Notes: a model not told the origin generated them from the letters alone. Counted from the first letter of the stretch, positions 35,477 to 45,510 are shown. The stretch is 64,000 nucleotides of DNA from an uncultured Sterolibacterium sp. (GCA_903904605.1 CAIVDC010000017.1:51521-115520), one strand, 5' to 3'. Translations and numbers: made by a program.

Positions 35477-37723
35477 ATGGGCGAGGGGCCGGCGTGGCAT
35501 AATCTGCCTTCGTCCCTGCCATCGCTACCCGATCACGTGGTCTCAGTCACTCACCCGCCGGACGTCGAGGAAACGGAGCTTCAACTCCTTGGCGCAGGTC
35601 TTTCGGCCGAAGCCGGTGCGCCGCTGCAACGAGCGCTCGCGCTGGCCGCATCGCTCTATGGCGAGAGCCGTCTGGGCAGCGGCGAAGCTGCGCTGGCGCA
35701 TGCGACCGGCATGGCGAGAATCGCCGCGTCGCTCAATCTCGACCTGGAAACGCGGATAGCCGCACTGCTCTTCGCCGCACCCGAGTATCTCGGTGACTCC
35801 CGGGAAAAGCTTGCCGGCGAATTCGGCGCGGCGGTGGCGCAACTGGTCGGCGGCCTGACGCGCCTGAACGGCCTGCGCTTGCTCACGCGCCAGCAAAAAG
35901 GCGGCGGCGCCGAGGTCAAGGCGCAATCCGAGACGCTGCGCAAGATGCTGCTGGCCATGGTCGAAGACATCCGCGTGGTATTGCTGCGCCTGGCCAGCAG
36001 GACTCAGAGCCTGCGCTACTTCACCGACGAATCGACGGCGGGTCCGCGCCGCGAGGAGACCGCCCACGAGAGCCTGGAGATCTATGCGCCGCTCGCCAAC
36101 CGGCTCGGCGTCTGGCAGCTGAAATGGGAGCTGGAGGATCTGTCCTTCCGCTTCCTGGAGCCGGAAACCTACAAGCAGATCGCCCGGAAGCTCGACGAGA
36201 AGCGCGGCCAGCGCGAGCAGTTCATCGCCGCCGCCATCGCGCGGCTCAAGGCCGAGCTGGCGGCGCAAGGCATCGCCGGCGAGGTCTATGGCCGGCCCAA
36301 GCATATTTACAGCATCTGGAACAAGATGCGCGGCAAGAACATCGATTTCGCCGAAGTCTATGACGTGCGCGCGCTGCGCGTCCTGGTCGAGGAAGTCAAG
36401 GACTGCTACGCGGCGCTCGGCCTGGTCCATCACCTTTGGCAGCCGATCCACGGCGAGTTCGACGACTATATTTCGCATCCCAAGAGCAACGACTACCGTT
36501 CGCTGCACACCGCCGTGACCATCGAGGATGGGCGCGCCATGGAGGTGCAGATCCGCACCGCCGAGATGCACCGCCATGCCGAACTGGGCGTGGCCGCGCA
36601 CTGGCGCTACAAGGAGGCGATCACCCGCAGCGATTCCGCCTACGACGAGAAGATCGCCTGGCTGCGTCAGCTGCTTTCCTGGCGCGACGAGATCACCGAC
36701 AGCGCGGAATGGGTCGAGCAGTACAAGCGCGCCGCACTGGACGACACGATCTACATCCTGACGCCGCAGGGCCGGGTAATCGACCTGGCGCGCGGCGCCA
36801 CCCCGGTCGATTTCGCCTACCGCGTCCATACCGACCTCGGCCACCGCTGTCGGGGCGCGCGCGTCGATGGCCACCTGGTGCCGCTCAATACGCCGCTGGC
36901 CAACGGTCAGCGGGTCGAGATCATCACCGCCAAGCAGGGCGGACCTTCGCGCGACTGGCTCAACCCGGCGCAGGGCTACCTCGCCACCAGCCGGGCCCGC
37001 CAGAAGGTCAAGCAGTGGTTCGTGGCGCAGGAGGCGGAAGAGATTCTGGCCGCCGGCCGGATCTTCGTCGGGCGCGAGTTGCAGCGCGAAGGCCAGACCC
37101 AGACCAATATCGAGGATCTGGCGCAGAAGCTCGGCTTCAAGGGCGGCGAGGAACTTTATTTCGCCGCCGGCAGGGGCGAACTGGGACCGCGCCAATTGCA
37201 GGTGGCGTTGCGCGGCAGCGCCGAAGTCCTGCCGGCGGAACCCGAGTTCCATACCCGGAGCAGCAAGGCGGGCGGGTCCGGCGGCGGCATACTCGTCGTC
37301 GGCGTCGACAAACTGCTCACCAGCCTCGGCAGCTGCTGCAAGCCGGCGCCGCCGGATGCCATCTCAGGCTTCGTGACGCGCGGCAAGGGCGTCTCGATCC
37401 ATCGCGTCGAATGTCCCAATTACCGCAACATGTCGGCGAAGAATCCGGAGAGAATCATCAGCGCCGAATGGGGTGCGGGCAAGCCCGATGCGCTCTACGC
37501 GGTGAATCTCTTCGTCGATGCCAGCGACCGGCAGGGCCTGCTGCGCGACATTTCGGAAGTGCTGTCGCGCGAGAAGATCAACGTCACCGCCGTCAAGACC
37601 CAGTCGCGGGCCAACGAGGCGCGCATGTCCTTCACCGTCGAACTGACCGGCGTGCCGCAATTGCAGCGCATACTGACCCTGGTGCGCGAAGTGCCGGGCG
37701 TGGCCGCTGCCTGGCGCGGCTGA
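35477..37723 (+). CDS. relA: RelA-type (p)ppGpp synthetase
   Basis: The 748-residue protein has an N-terminal HD-like region in which the hydrolase HD motif is lost (AAPEYL where SpoT has HDxxED). It then has a synthetase domain (~245-365) with YDVRALRVLV and the RelA-type EFDDYI sequence, a TGS domain (~410-470; DDTIYILTPQGRVIDL), a zinc-finger-like CCKPAPPD segment, and a C-terminal ACT domain (~670-748). It should make (p)ppGpp on stalled ribosomes during amino acid starvation and not degrade it. The start is uncertain: ATG 35477 gives the longest form, GTG 35540 a form 21 residues shorter. Confidence 0.93.
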   Translation: MGEGPAWHNLPSSLPSLPDHVVSVTHPPDVEETELQLLGAGLSAEAGAPLQRALALAASLYGESRLGSGEAALAHATGMARIAASLNLDLETRIAALLFAAPEYLGDSREKLAGEFGAAVAQLVGGLTRLNGLRLLTRQQKGGGAEVKAQSETLRKMLLAMVEDIRVVLLRLASRTQSLRYFTDESTAGPRREETAHESLEIYAPLANRLGVWQLKWELEDLSFRFLEPETYKQIARKLDEKRGQREQFIAAAIARLKAELAAQGIAGEVYGRPKHIYSIWNKMRGKNIDFAEVYDVRALRVLVEEVKDCYAALGLVHHLWQPIHGEFDDYISHPKSNDYRSLHTAVTIEDGRAMEVQIRTAEMHRHAELGVAAHWRYKEAITRSDSAYDEKIAWLRQLLSWRDEITDSAEWVEQYKRAALDDTIYILTPQGRVIDLARGATPVDFAYRVHTDLGHRCRGARVDGHLVPLNTPLANGQRVEIITAKQGGPSRDWLNPAQGYLATSRARQKVKQWFVAQEAEEILAAGRIFVGRELQREGQTQTNIEDLAQKLGFKGGEELYFAAGRGELGPRQLQVALRGSAEVLPAEPEFHTRSSKAGGSGGGILVVGVDKLLTSLGSCCKPAPPDAISGFVTRGKGVSIHRVECPNYRNMSAKNPERIISAEWGAGKPDALYAVNLFVDASDRQGLLRDISEVLSREKINVTAVKTQSRANEARMSFTVELTGVPQLQRILTLVREVPGVAAAWRG

Positions 37724-37742
37724 ATTGACTCGGGAGAATGGC

Positions 37743-38309
37743 ATGAACAGGGCGCTGCTGATCATCGATATTCAAAACGATTACTTTCCGGGCGGCGCAA
37801 TGGCACTGGAAGGCAGCCCGGCGGCGGCGGAGCGGGCCGCGCGGGTGCTTGCGGCGGCGCGCCGGCACGGGCTGCCGGTGCTCCATGTCCAGCATGTCTC
37901 GCTGCGCCCCGGCGCGCCGTTCTTCCTGCCGGGCAGCCTCGGCGTCGAGATCCATGCGTCGGTCGCGCCGATAGCCGGTGAGACCGTGATGGTGAAGCAC
38001 TATCCGAACAGCTTCCGGGACACCGGACTGCAGGAGGCGCTGCGGGCGCTTGGCGTCGGGGAACTGCTGGTCATGGGCATGATGAGCAATATGTGCATCG
38101 ATGCCACGGTGCGCGCCGCCGCGGATGCGGGTTATGCCGTCCGCCTGGCGCACGACGCCTGCGCTGCGCGGGCGCTGGCGTTCGGCGGCGTCTCGGTGGC
38201 GGCGCGCGAGGTCCACGCGGCATTCATGGCGGGCCTGCAGGGGCTCTACGCCATGGTCTGCTCCGCCGAGGAGCTGGTCGAGGAACTGGCCGCCGGGACG
38301 GGATCCTGA
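37743..38309 (+). CDS. Isochorismatase-like cysteine hydrolase
   Basis: The 188-residue protein has the cysteine hydrolase triad D9 (LIIDIQNDYF), K85 (VMVKHYPNSF) and C118 (MMSNMCIDATVRAA), with the cis-peptide region just before Cys. Family members hydrolyse amides or isochorismate, including nicotinamidase-like and carbamoylsarcosine-like enzymes; the substrate is unknown. ATG 37743 follows GGGAGA and is preferred to an upstream TTG at 37725. It lies 19 bases after relA and ends 4 bases from the convergent ppk1 gene. Confidence 0.88.
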   Translation: MNRALLIIDIQNDYFPGGAMALEGSPAAAERAARVLAAARRHGLPVLHVQHVSLRPGAPFFLPGSLGVEIHASVAPIAGETVMVKHYPNSFRDTGLQEALRALGVGELLVMGMMSNMCIDATVRAAADAGYAVRLAHDACAARALAFGGVSVAAREVHAAFMAGLQGLYAMVCSAEELVEELAAGTGS

Positions 38310-38313
38310 GCCT

Positions 38314-40386
38314 TCAGCCGCGGGTCGCCAGTTCGGCCAGAAGCAGTTCCTGCGCGCAGGTGCGGGAGCGGCGCGAGCGGGGGATGGCGAAGGCGCCCTC
38401 GCTGTCCATGTTCCAGGCCTGGCTGTTGTCGGCGAGGTAGGGCCGCAGCCCTTCCTGGATGACGCGGCGTTTGAGCTTGGCGTCGAGAATCGGGAAACAG
38501 ACCTCGATGCGGCGGAAGAAGTTGCGCTCCATCCAGTCGGCGCTCGAGAGATAAAGTTTCTGTTCTCCGTCCGCGTGGAAGTAGAAAATGCGCGAGTGTT
38601 CGAGAAAGCGGCCGATCACCGAGCGTACCCGGATGTGCTCCGACAGGCCCGCTACGCCCGGGCGCAGGGCACACACCCCGCGCACCACGAGATCGACCTC
38701 GACCCCGGCCTGCGAGGCGTCGTAGAGCGCTTCGATGATTTCCGGTTCGAGCAGGGAATTCATTTTGGCGATGATCTGCGCCCGGCGCCCGGCGCGCGCC
38801 GCTTCGGCTTCGCCGCGGATCAGGGCGAGCATCGAGGCATGCAGTGAGAAAGGCGCCTGCAGCAGATGGTTGAGGGGCTTGTGTTTGCCCAGGCCGGTGA
38901 TCTGCTTGAACACCTCATTGACGTCGTCGGAGATTTCCTCGCGGGCCGTGAGCAGACCGAAGTCGGTATAGAAACGCGTGGTACCCGGATGGTAATTGCC
39001 GGTGCCCAGGTGCACATAGCGGCGGTAGCCGCCGTCTTCGCGGCGCAGGACCATCAGCATCTTGGCGTGGGTCTTGTAGCCGAACACGCCATAGACGACA
39101 TGGGCGCCGACTTCCTCCAGCCGAGCGGCGATGTCGAGGTTGGCCTCCTCGTCGAAGCGCGCCATCAGTTCGACCACCACCGTCACCTCCTTGCCGGAAC
39201 GCGCTGCGCGCAGCAGGTGTTCCATCAGCACCGAGCCGGTACCGGTGCGGTAGACGGTCATCTTGATCGCCACCACCTGCGGATCGTCGGCCGCCTGCTG
39301 GAGGAACTGGATCACCGGGGTGAAGGACTGGAACGGGTGGTGCAGCAGGATGTCGTGCTTGCGGATGTTCGCGAACATGTCGTAGCGCTTAGTCATCACC
39401 TTCGGCACGCCTGGATGGAAGGGCGGGTACTTCAAGTCCGGTCGATCGACGCCGTCGGGGACCGAGATCAGCCTGACCAGGTTGACGATGCCCTCGACGC
39501 GATAGAGATCCTCGCCCTGGAGGCCGAACTGCTGCAGCAGGAAAGCGGTCATCACCTCGGAACAGTTGTCGGCGACTTCGAGGCGCACGGCGTCGCCGAA
39601 ATGGCGCTGAGGCAGTTCGCCTTGCAGCGCGGTGCGCAGGTTCTTCACTTCCTCGTCGTCGACGAACAGGTCCGAGTTTCTGGTGACGCGGAACTGGTAG
39701 CAGCCCAGCACATTCATGCCGGAGAACAATTCGCCGACATGCTGGTGCAGGATCGAGGAGAGGAAGACGAAACCGTGCTCGACCCCGCTCAGATCCTTCG
39801 GCAGGCGGATCACGCGCGGCAGTGCGCGCGGCGCCTGGACGATGGCGGCGCCGGAACTGCGGCCGAAGGCGTCGGTGCCCTCCAGTTCGACGGCGAAATT
39901 CAGGCTCTTGTTGAGCACGCGCGGAAAGGGATGGGCCGGGTCGAGTCCGATCGGCGTGAGCAGTGGCATCACCTCGCGGAAGAAGTAGGCGCGGATCCAG
40001 GCGCTTTGCGCTTCGTCCCAAAGACTGCGGCGGATGAAGACGATGCCCTCGGTGGCCAGGGCCGGCAGGATGGCCTCGTTGAGCAGCGAGTACTGCTCGG
40101 CGATCAGGGCGTGCGCCTCGTGCCCGACGCGACGGAACAATTCCTGCGGCGGCAGGCCGTCGTTGTCGGCGGCGTGGCTGCCGAGCTTGATCTGCTCCTT
40201 CAGTCCGGCGACGCGTATCTCGAAGAATTCGTCGAGGTTGGATGAAACGATGCACAGGAAACGCAGCCGTTCCAGCAAGGGTACGCGGGCGTCCGCCGCC
40301 TGCGCCAGGACGCGTCGGTTGAAGGCGAGCAGGGACAATTCGCGGTTGATGAAATGCTCAAAGGGATAGCGGCGGGTGACGTGCAT
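38314..40386 (-). CDS. ppk: Polyphosphate kinase 1
   Basis: The 690-residue protein has the full PPK1 layout: N-terminal helical domain (FINRELSLLAFNRRVL), head domain, and two phospholipase-D-like catalytic domains. The phosphorylated histidine H440 is visible in GYKTHAKM and a second active-site histidine in IFYFHADGEQ. It makes polyphosphate from ATP reversibly. It is divergent from ppx, with 94 bases between the genes, so synthesis and degradation could share a control region. Confidence 0.96.
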   Translation of the reverse strand: MHVTRRYPFEHFINRELSLLAFNRRVLAQAADARVPLLERLRFLCIVSSNLDEFFEIRVAGLKEQIKLGSHAADNDGLPPQELFRRVGHEAHALIAEQYSLLNEAILPALATEGIVFIRRSLWDEAQSAWIRAYFFREVMPLLTPIGLDPAHPFPRVLNKSLNFAVELEGTDAFGRSSGAAIVQAPRALPRVIRLPKDLSGVEHGFVFLSSILHQHVGELFSGMNVLGCYQFRVTRNSDLFVDDEEVKNLRTALQGELPQRHFGDAVRLEVADNCSEVMTAFLLQQFGLQGEDLYRVEGIVNLVRLISVPDGVDRPDLKYPPFHPGVPKVMTKRYDMFANIRKHDILLHHPFQSFTPVIQFLQQAADDPQVVAIKMTVYRTGTGSVLMEHLLRAARSGKEVTVVVELMARFDEEANLDIAARLEEVGAHVVYGVFGYKTHAKMLMVLRREDGGYRRYVHLGTGNYHPGTTRFYTDFGLLTAREEISDDVNEVFKQITGLGKHKPLNHLLQAPFSLHASMLALIRGEAEAARAGRRAQIIAKMNSLLEPEIIEALYDASQAGVEVDLVVRGVCALRPGVAGLSEHIRVRSVIGRFLEHSRIFYFHADGEQKLYLSSADWMERNFFRRIEVCFPILDAKLKRRVIQEGLRPYLADNSQAWNMDSEGAFAIPRSRRSRTCAQELLLAELATRG

Positions 40387-40480
40387 GCGGCAGTTTCCTG
40401 GAATGGCCTGCCGGCATTATCGGCCAATTCCATTGTATTGACATTTCGGTCTGGGCGGCCGCCCGGTGTAGAATGCCGCA

Positions 40481-42010
40481 GTGCAAAAAGGAATGGACTT
40501 GAGCTACGAACTCGTTGCCGCCGTCGATCTCGGATCGAACAGTTTTCGCCTGCAGGTGGGACGGGTGATCCACAACCAGATTTACCCGCTCGACTCCCTG
40601 AAGGAGTCGGTGCGCCTGGCGGCCGGCCTGAACGCCGACCGGGCGCTGGACGGTCCCTCGCAGTTGCGCGCGCTGGAGTCGCTCTCCCGTTTCGGCGAAC
40701 GCCTGCGCGGCTTTTCCCCGGGCGCGGTGCGCGCGGTGGCGACCAATACCCTGCGGGTGGCCAAGAATGCGCCGCAATTCCTCGCCCAGGCCGAAGCCGC
40801 GCTCGGCTTTCCGATCGAGGTCATCAGCGGGCGCGAGGAAGCGCGCCTGATCTATCTCGGCGTCGTCCATACCTTGCCCAACCCTGGAACGCAGCATCTG
40901 GTCGTCGACATCGGCGGCGGCTCGACCGAATTCATCATCGGCCGCAATTTCTCCCCGATCGAACTCGAATCGCTGTACATGGGCTGCGTCAGTTACAGCC
41001 TGAAGTATTTCCAGCGCGGACGCATCGACAAGCAAGGCATGAAGGAAGCCGAACTGGCCGCGCGAAAGGAGCTGCAGGCCATCGTCTCGGCCTTCCGCGT
41101 GGCGGGGTGGGAGGAGGCCGTCGGCTCTTCGGGCACGGCCAAGGCGATCGCCGATCTGTTGGAATTGAACGGCTTGAACCCGGAGGGCGAACTGGGCATC
41201 ACCCAGGAGGGCCTGGAGCGCCTGAAAAGCGCTGTCCTGCGCGCGGGCGAGGTCGCCGCCCTGGAACTCCATGGCCTGCGCCCCGACCGCTTGCTGGTAT
41301 TGCCCGGCGGTCTTGCCATCATGTCGGCGGTGTTCAAGGAATTTCGCCTGGAGCGGATGACCTTCTCCGACGGCGCGCTGCGCCTGGGCGTGCTCTACGA
41401 TCTGCTCGGCCGTCATCATCACGATGATCAGCGCGAGGCCACGGTCGGCCAGTTCATGCGCCGCTACGAGGTGGACCGGCATCAGGCGTCGCGTGTCAGC
41501 CAGCGCGCGCTCGACCTGCTGACGCAGGTGCTGCCCGAGGCCGGAGACGATCATCCCGACTTCCAGGTCCTGACCTGGGCGGCCCGCCTGCACGAGATCG
41601 GCATTTCGGTCGCGCACTCCAGCTATCACAAGCACAGCGCCTACATTCTCGCCAACGCCGACATGCCGGGCTTTTCCCGGATGGACCAGGAGCGCTTGTC
41701 GCGCATCGTGCTCGGTCACCGCGGCAAGCTCGAGCGCGTCCAGGCGATGACGCGCGACCCGCGCGACTGGCTACTGATCTTCTGCCTGCGTCTGGCCGCA
41801 CTGCTGCATCGCGCCCGCGACGATGCGACCATGCCGCCGCTGCAACTGAGCGTGACCGGACGCGGCTTCCAGCTGACGGCCGAAGGTCTTTGGCTGGCAG
41901 CCTCACCGCTCACCGCCGCGGCGCTCGAAGAGGAGTCGCGTCTCTGGTCCAACCTGGGCATGGAACTCACCGTCCGGGCGCGTCGCGACAAGGCTCTGGC
42001 GCAAGCCTGA
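40481..42010 (+). CDS. ppx: Exopolyphosphatase Ppx/GppA
   Basis: The 509-residue protein has the Ppx/GppA actin-fold signatures AAVDLGSNSFRL near the N-terminus, VDIGGGSTEFI, and GSSGTAKAI. A C-terminal HD-like helical domain (~310-500, with VSQRALDLL and RLHEIGISVAHSSYHKHSAYI) completes the family layout. It releases phosphate from polyphosphate ends. The start is not firm: GTG 40481, ATG 40493 and TTG 40499 are all close, and AAAGGA at 40485-40493 best suits the TTG. The stop overlaps the mlaE-type ATG (TGATG). Confidence 0.94.
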   Translation: MQKGMDLSYELVAAVDLGSNSFRLQVGRVIHNQIYPLDSLKESVRLAAGLNADRALDGPSQLRALESLSRFGERLRGFSPGAVRAVATNTLRVAKNAPQFLAQAEAALGFPIEVISGREEARLIYLGVVHTLPNPGTQHLVVDIGGGSTEFIIGRNFSPIELESLYMGCVSYSLKYFQRGRIDKQGMKEAELAARKELQAIVSAFRVAGWEEAVGSSGTAKAIADLLELNGLNPEGELGITQEGLERLKSAVLRAGEVAALELHGLRPDRLLVLPGGLAIMSAVFKEFRLERMTFSDGALRLGVLYDLLGRHHHDDQREATVGQFMRRYEVDRHQASRVSQRALDLLTQVLPEAGDDHPDFQVLTWAARLHEIGISVAHSSYHKHSAYILANADMPGFSRMDQERLSRIVLGHRGKLERVQAMTRDPRDWLLIFCLRLAALLHRARDDATMPPLQLSVTGRGFQLTAEGLWLAASPLTAAALEEESRLWSNLGMELTVRARRDKALAQA

Positions 42011-43176
42011 TGCCGCCTCAGGGTCGTCGCGGCAGCCTCCGCGCAGCCGCCATGCCGGCACCGCAGCTCCAGGTCAGGACGCTGGCCGACGGCGCAGCCG
42101 AACTGACGCTTTCCGGGGAGTGGACGCTTGGCGCGCTGGCGCCGCGCATCGGGACGCTGGTGCGCGCGCTGAATGAGCATCCCAAGCCGGCGTCGTCGAT
42201 CTGGGACTGCCGGCAGATCGCGACCATCGACAGCACCGGCGCCATGCTGCTGTGGCGCGCCTGGGGGCGGACATTGCCGCCCCTGTTGTCGGCAAGCGCG
42301 GAACAGTTGCGGATCTTCGAGCGCATCGCCGCCGCCGATCGCCAAAGAGCGTTCGTGTCGCCGCCATCCTCGCCTTTCGAATGGCTGATGAACATCGGCG
42401 ATGGCGCGCTGCGCATGATTCGGCAGGTGCTCGACTTCACCGACCTGCTCGGCCGCTTGCTGCTGGACAGCGCTTATCTTTTGCGCCACCCGGGCGAGAT
42501 TCCGCGGCGCGAGATTTTCGCCAACATCTACAAGAGCGGCGTGCGCGCGATGCCGGTGACCGCGCTGGTCGGCTTCCTCATCGGCATCGTGATGTCATAT
42601 CTGTCGGCGCGGCAGCTGAGGAATTTCGGCGCCGACGTGTACATCGTCAATATTCTCGGCCTGGGGATCATCCGCGAACTCGGACCGGTCCTGGTGGCGG
42701 TGCTGGTGGCCGGGCGCTCCGGATCGGCGATGACCGCCCAGCTCGGCGTGATGCGCGTCACCGAAGAGACCGACGCGCTTGCGGCCATGGGGGTCTCGCG
42801 CAGTCTGCGCCTGGTCTTGCCGAAGGTGGTGGCGCTGGCCCTGACCATGCCGCTGCTGGTGTTGTGGACCACCGCCATTGCCCTGGTCGGGGGCATGGTG
42901 TCGGCGCAACTGCAGCTCGATATCTCCTATGGGTATTTCTTCGACCTCCTGCCCAAGGTGGTGCCGGTCGCCAACCTCTGGATCGGCCTGGTCAAGGGCT
43001 GCGTTTTCGGCATCGTGGTGGCGCTGGTGGCCTGCCATTTCGGTTTGCGGGTGCGACCGAACACAGAGAGCCTGTCGGCCAACACCACCTCGTCGGTGGT
43101 GATCGCCATCACTGCGGTGATCCTCGTCGACGCCATCTTTGCCATCGCCACCCGCCAGATCGGCATGCCGTTTTGA
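42010..43176 (+). CDS. MlaE-type lipid ABC permease with N-terminal STAS-like domain
   Basis: The 388-residue protein joins an N-terminal STAS-like domain of about 95 residues (QVRTLADGAAELTLSGEWTLG, DCRQIATIDSTGAMLLWR) to a MlaE permease (five to six helices; ELGPVLVAVLVAGRSGSAMTAQLG is the family motif). In E. coli the STAS part is the separate protein MlaB, so here MlaB and MlaE are fused, a known arrangement. The complex moves phospholipids between inner and outer membrane. It overlaps ppx upstream and the ATPase gene downstream. Confidence 0.9.
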   Translation: MPPQGRRGSLRAAAMPAPQLQVRTLADGAAELTLSGEWTLGALAPRIGTLVRALNEHPKPASSIWDCRQIATIDSTGAMLLWRAWGRTLPPLLSASAEQLRIFERIAAADRQRAFVSPPSSPFEWLMNIGDGALRMIRQVLDFTDLLGRLLLDSAYLLRHPGEIPRREIFANIYKSGVRAMPVTALVGFLIGIVMSYLSARQLRNFGADVYIVNILGLGIIRELGPVLVAVLVAGRSGSAMTAQLGVMRVTEETDALAAMGVSRSLRLVLPKVVALALTMPLLVLWTTAIALVGGMVSAQLQLDISYGYFFDLLPKVVPVANLWIGLVKGCVFGIVVALVACHFGLRVRPNTESLSANTTSSVVIAITAVILVDAIFAIATRQIGMPF

Positions 43177-43934
43177 AAATCGTCTCGATCCGCGATCTAT
43201 CCACCCGCCTGGGCGAGGTCCTGGTCCATCGCGGCGTGAATCTCGAACTCGAACGGGGCGATGTCATGGCGCTGGTCGGCGGTTCTGGCAGCGGCAAGAC
43301 CGCGCTCCTGAACCAGATCGTCGGGCTGCGCGCGCCCGACCAGGGCGAGATCCGCGTCTTCGGCCAGCCGCTCCATGGCGGCGGTCGGGCGCGAGAGGCC
43401 GGGTTGCGCCGGCGTTTCGGCGTGCTGTTCCAGCACGGCGCGTTGTTCTCGGCCTTCAACGTCTTCGACAACATCGCCTTTCCCCTGCGCGAGTTGCGCG
43501 TCCTGGACGCGGGCCTGGTCCATGATCTGGTGATGCTCAAGCTCGCCATGGTCGAACTGCTGCCGCGCCATGCGCGCCTGATGCCGGCCGAACTGTCAGG
43601 CGGCATGGTCAAGCGCGTGGCGCTGGCGCGCGCGCTGGCGCTGGAGCCGGAACTGCTGCTGCTCGACGAGCCGACCGCCGGTCTCGATCCCGACCGCTCC
43701 GACAGTTTCGTGCGCTTGATCCGCATGCTCGGCGAGGAACTCGATCTGACCGTACTCTTCGTCAGCCATGATCTGGATACCGTGGCGGCGCTGGCCACGC
43801 GCGTTGCCGTGCTGGCGGAACAGCGTATACTCGCGGTCGGCAGCATGGCCGAGGTGACGCAATACGACCACCCCTTCATTCGCAACTTCTTTTTCAGCGA
43901 GCGCGGTCGACGCGCCCTACCCACACCGACCTAG
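43173..43934 (+). CDS. MlaF-type lipid ABC ATPase
   Basis: The 253-residue ATPase has Walker A GGSGSGKTALLNQ, Q-loop FGVLFQHGALFS, signature ELSGGMVKRVALARAL, Walker B LLLLDEPTAGLD and H-loop FVSHDL. The SGGM signature is typical of MlaF. It starts with TTG at 43173, which overlaps the permease stop (TTGA), and no better start keeps the first strand (KIVSIRDLS). It powers the adjacent MlaE-type permease. Confidence 0.92.
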   Translation: MKIVSIRDLSTRLGEVLVHRGVNLELERGDVMALVGGSGSGKTALLNQIVGLRAPDQGEIRVFGQPLHGGGRAREAGLRRRFGVLFQHGALFSAFNVFDNIAFPLRELRVLDAGLVHDLVMLKLAMVELLPRHARLMPAELSGGMVKRVALARALALEPELLLLDEPTAGLDPDRSDSFVRLIRMLGEELDLTVLFVSHDLDTVAALATRVAVLAEQRILAVGSMAEVTQYDHPFIRNFFFSERGRRALPTPT

Positions 43935-43956
43935 CCGATCCGGCCCCCAAGCGTTC

Positions 43957-44880
43957 ATGGAAAACCGCGCCCACGCCCTCATCGCCGGCCTGTTCGTGCT
44001 GCTCTTCGGCCTGGCCATCCTGGCGGCGGCCTGGTGGTTCGGCGGCAAGCGCGAGGCGAGCCGCGACATCGTGCTGGTCACCCGGAACAGCGTCACCGGA
44101 CTCAATCCCCAGGCGCAGGTGCGCTACCGGGGCATCCGCGCCGGCAAGGTGGTTGATATCGGACTCGACCCGCAGGATCCGCGCAGCATCCTGGTCAGGA
44201 TCAACGTCGCGGCCAGCCTGCCGCTCACCCGGGGCCTCACCGCCCAGTTGAACTACCAGGGCGTTACCGGCCTGGCCTACGTCCAGCTGGGAGACGGCGA
44301 TGCCAGCAGCGAGCGGCTGCCCGACAGCGAGCCGCCGCCGCGCGTCGAACTCAGGGCTTCGCTGTTCGAGACGCTCGGCGAGCGGGCCAATGTCATCGTC
44401 GGGCAGGCGGGCGAAGTCGCCGCGAATCTCAAGCGTTTGACCGACGAGCACGGCCACTTGAACCACGCCCTGGAGAATCTCGCCAGGGCTTCGGACAGCT
44501 TCAAGGATCTGCCGCAGGTGATGGCTGGGGTCAGGCAGGCGCTCTCCGCGGAAAACCTGAAGCGCCTCGATTCCATCCTCGTCTCGCTCGATCGCAGCGC
44601 GGGGCAAGCGGCGCCGCTGGCGGCGGAGTTGCGCAGCCTGGTGGCGACGCTCACGGCGCTAGGACGGCGCATCGACCAGGTCGTCAATGATGCCGGCGGC
44701 GAACTCTCCGGAAACACGCTGCCGCGCGTGAATGCGCTGGTGAGAGAGCTCGACGGCAACTCGCGCCAGCTCACCCGCCTCCTCGACAAGTTCGAGACGT
44801 CGCCGCAAGCGCTGCTCTTCGGCACCGGCCCGGTGCGGCCCGGCCCGGGCGAAGCCGGCTTCGTCCCGCCGGGCAACTGA
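43957..44880 (+). CDS. MlaD-type MCE-domain lipid-binding protein
   Basis: The 307-residue protein has one N-terminal membrane helix (HALIAGLFVLLFGLAILAAAWWF) and an MCE domain (~40-120, including VTRNSVTGLNPQAQVRYRGIRAGKV). A long helical tail with coiled-coil character follows (~150-290). MCE proteins form hexameric rings that carry lipids through the periplasm. The long tail is more like PqiB/YebT-related or mycobacterial Mce proteins than E. coli MlaD, and suggests a bridging channel. It is part of the mlaE-F-D-auxiliary operon. Confidence 0.9.
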   Translation: MENRAHALIAGLFVLLFGLAILAAAWWFGGKREASRDIVLVTRNSVTGLNPQAQVRYRGIRAGKVVDIGLDPQDPRSILVRINVAASLPLTRGLTAQLNYQGVTGLAYVQLGDGDASSERLPDSEPPPRVELRASLFETLGERANVIVGQAGEVAANLKRLTDEHGHLNHALENLARASDSFKDLPQVMAGVRQALSAENLKRLDSILVSLDRSAGQAAPLAAELRSLVATLTALGRRIDQVVNDAGGELSGNTLPRVNALVRELDGNSRQLTRLLDKFETSPQALLFGTGPVRPGPGEAGFVPPGN

Positions 44881-44884
44881 AGCC

Positions 44885-45481
44885 ATGCGCGGCCTTTGCC
44901 TGGTTCTGCTCTCGCTCTGCGGCTGTGCCGCCGCCCCGCACCATGAGCCGGCGCGCTACGACATCGCCCTGGCGGTTCCCGCCGCAGCGAAGCTGCCGGG
45001 ACTGGCGCTGAGCGCGATCGAGGTGCGTGCGCCGACGTGGCTGGCATCTGCGGCGATGCAATACCGGCTCGCCTATGCCCAAGGCGCCCGGCGCGACACC
45101 TATGCCGACAGCCGCTGGGTGGCGCCGCCGGCCGAACTGCTGGAACGCGCGCTGACGCGGCGCGTCATGGCCTCTGCCGGACAGGCGCCGGCGGGCGGCT
45201 GCCGGCTGGTGCTCGAACTCGACGAATTCCTCCAGGCGTTCGAGTCGCCCGGCGCCAGCCACGCCTTGCTCGAACTGCGCGCCTCCCTGTACGCGCCGCA
45301 CGGCGCTGCCCTGCTGGCAAGGCGCACCTTCAGTCAAAAGCCGCCTGCGGGCGCGGATGCGAAGACGGGCGTGGCTGCCTTCGGCATCGCCGCAGCGCTG
45401 TTGGCCGATGATCTCGGCGCCTGGCTCGATGCCTTGGCATCCGGGCCGCAGGGCTTCGCCCGGCGCTGCCGCGACGGTTGA
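44885..45481 (+). CDS. ABC-type transport auxiliary lipoprotein (PqiC/DUF330-like)
   Basis: The 198-residue protein has a short lipoprotein signal with lipobox L-S-L-C (residues 9-12) or G-C at position 14, followed by HEPARYDIALAVPAA and LSAIEVRAPTWLASAAMQYRLAY, typical of the ABC auxiliary lipoprotein family that includes PqiC. Such proteins sit in the outer membrane facing the periplasm and receive the MCE channel. It completes the lipid-transport operon, 4 bases after the MCE gene. Confidence 0.85.
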   Translation: MRGLCLVLLSLCGCAAAPHHEPARYDIALAVPAAAKLPGLALSAIEVRAPTWLASAAMQYRLAYAQGARRDTYADSRWVAPPAELLERALTRRVMASAGQAPAGGCRLVLELDEFLQAFESPGASHALLELRASLYAPHGAALLARRTFSQKPPAGADAKTGVAAFGIAAALLADDLGAWLDALASGPQGFARRCRDG

Positions 45482-45510
45482 ACCGTGTTTCGATAAGAGG
45501 AGAGGTCCAG

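Noticed and set aside
40387-40480. Sigma70 promoter (TTGACA ... TAGAAT) between ppk and ppx
   Set aside because: The two boxes are about 25 bases apart, too far for a standard promoter.
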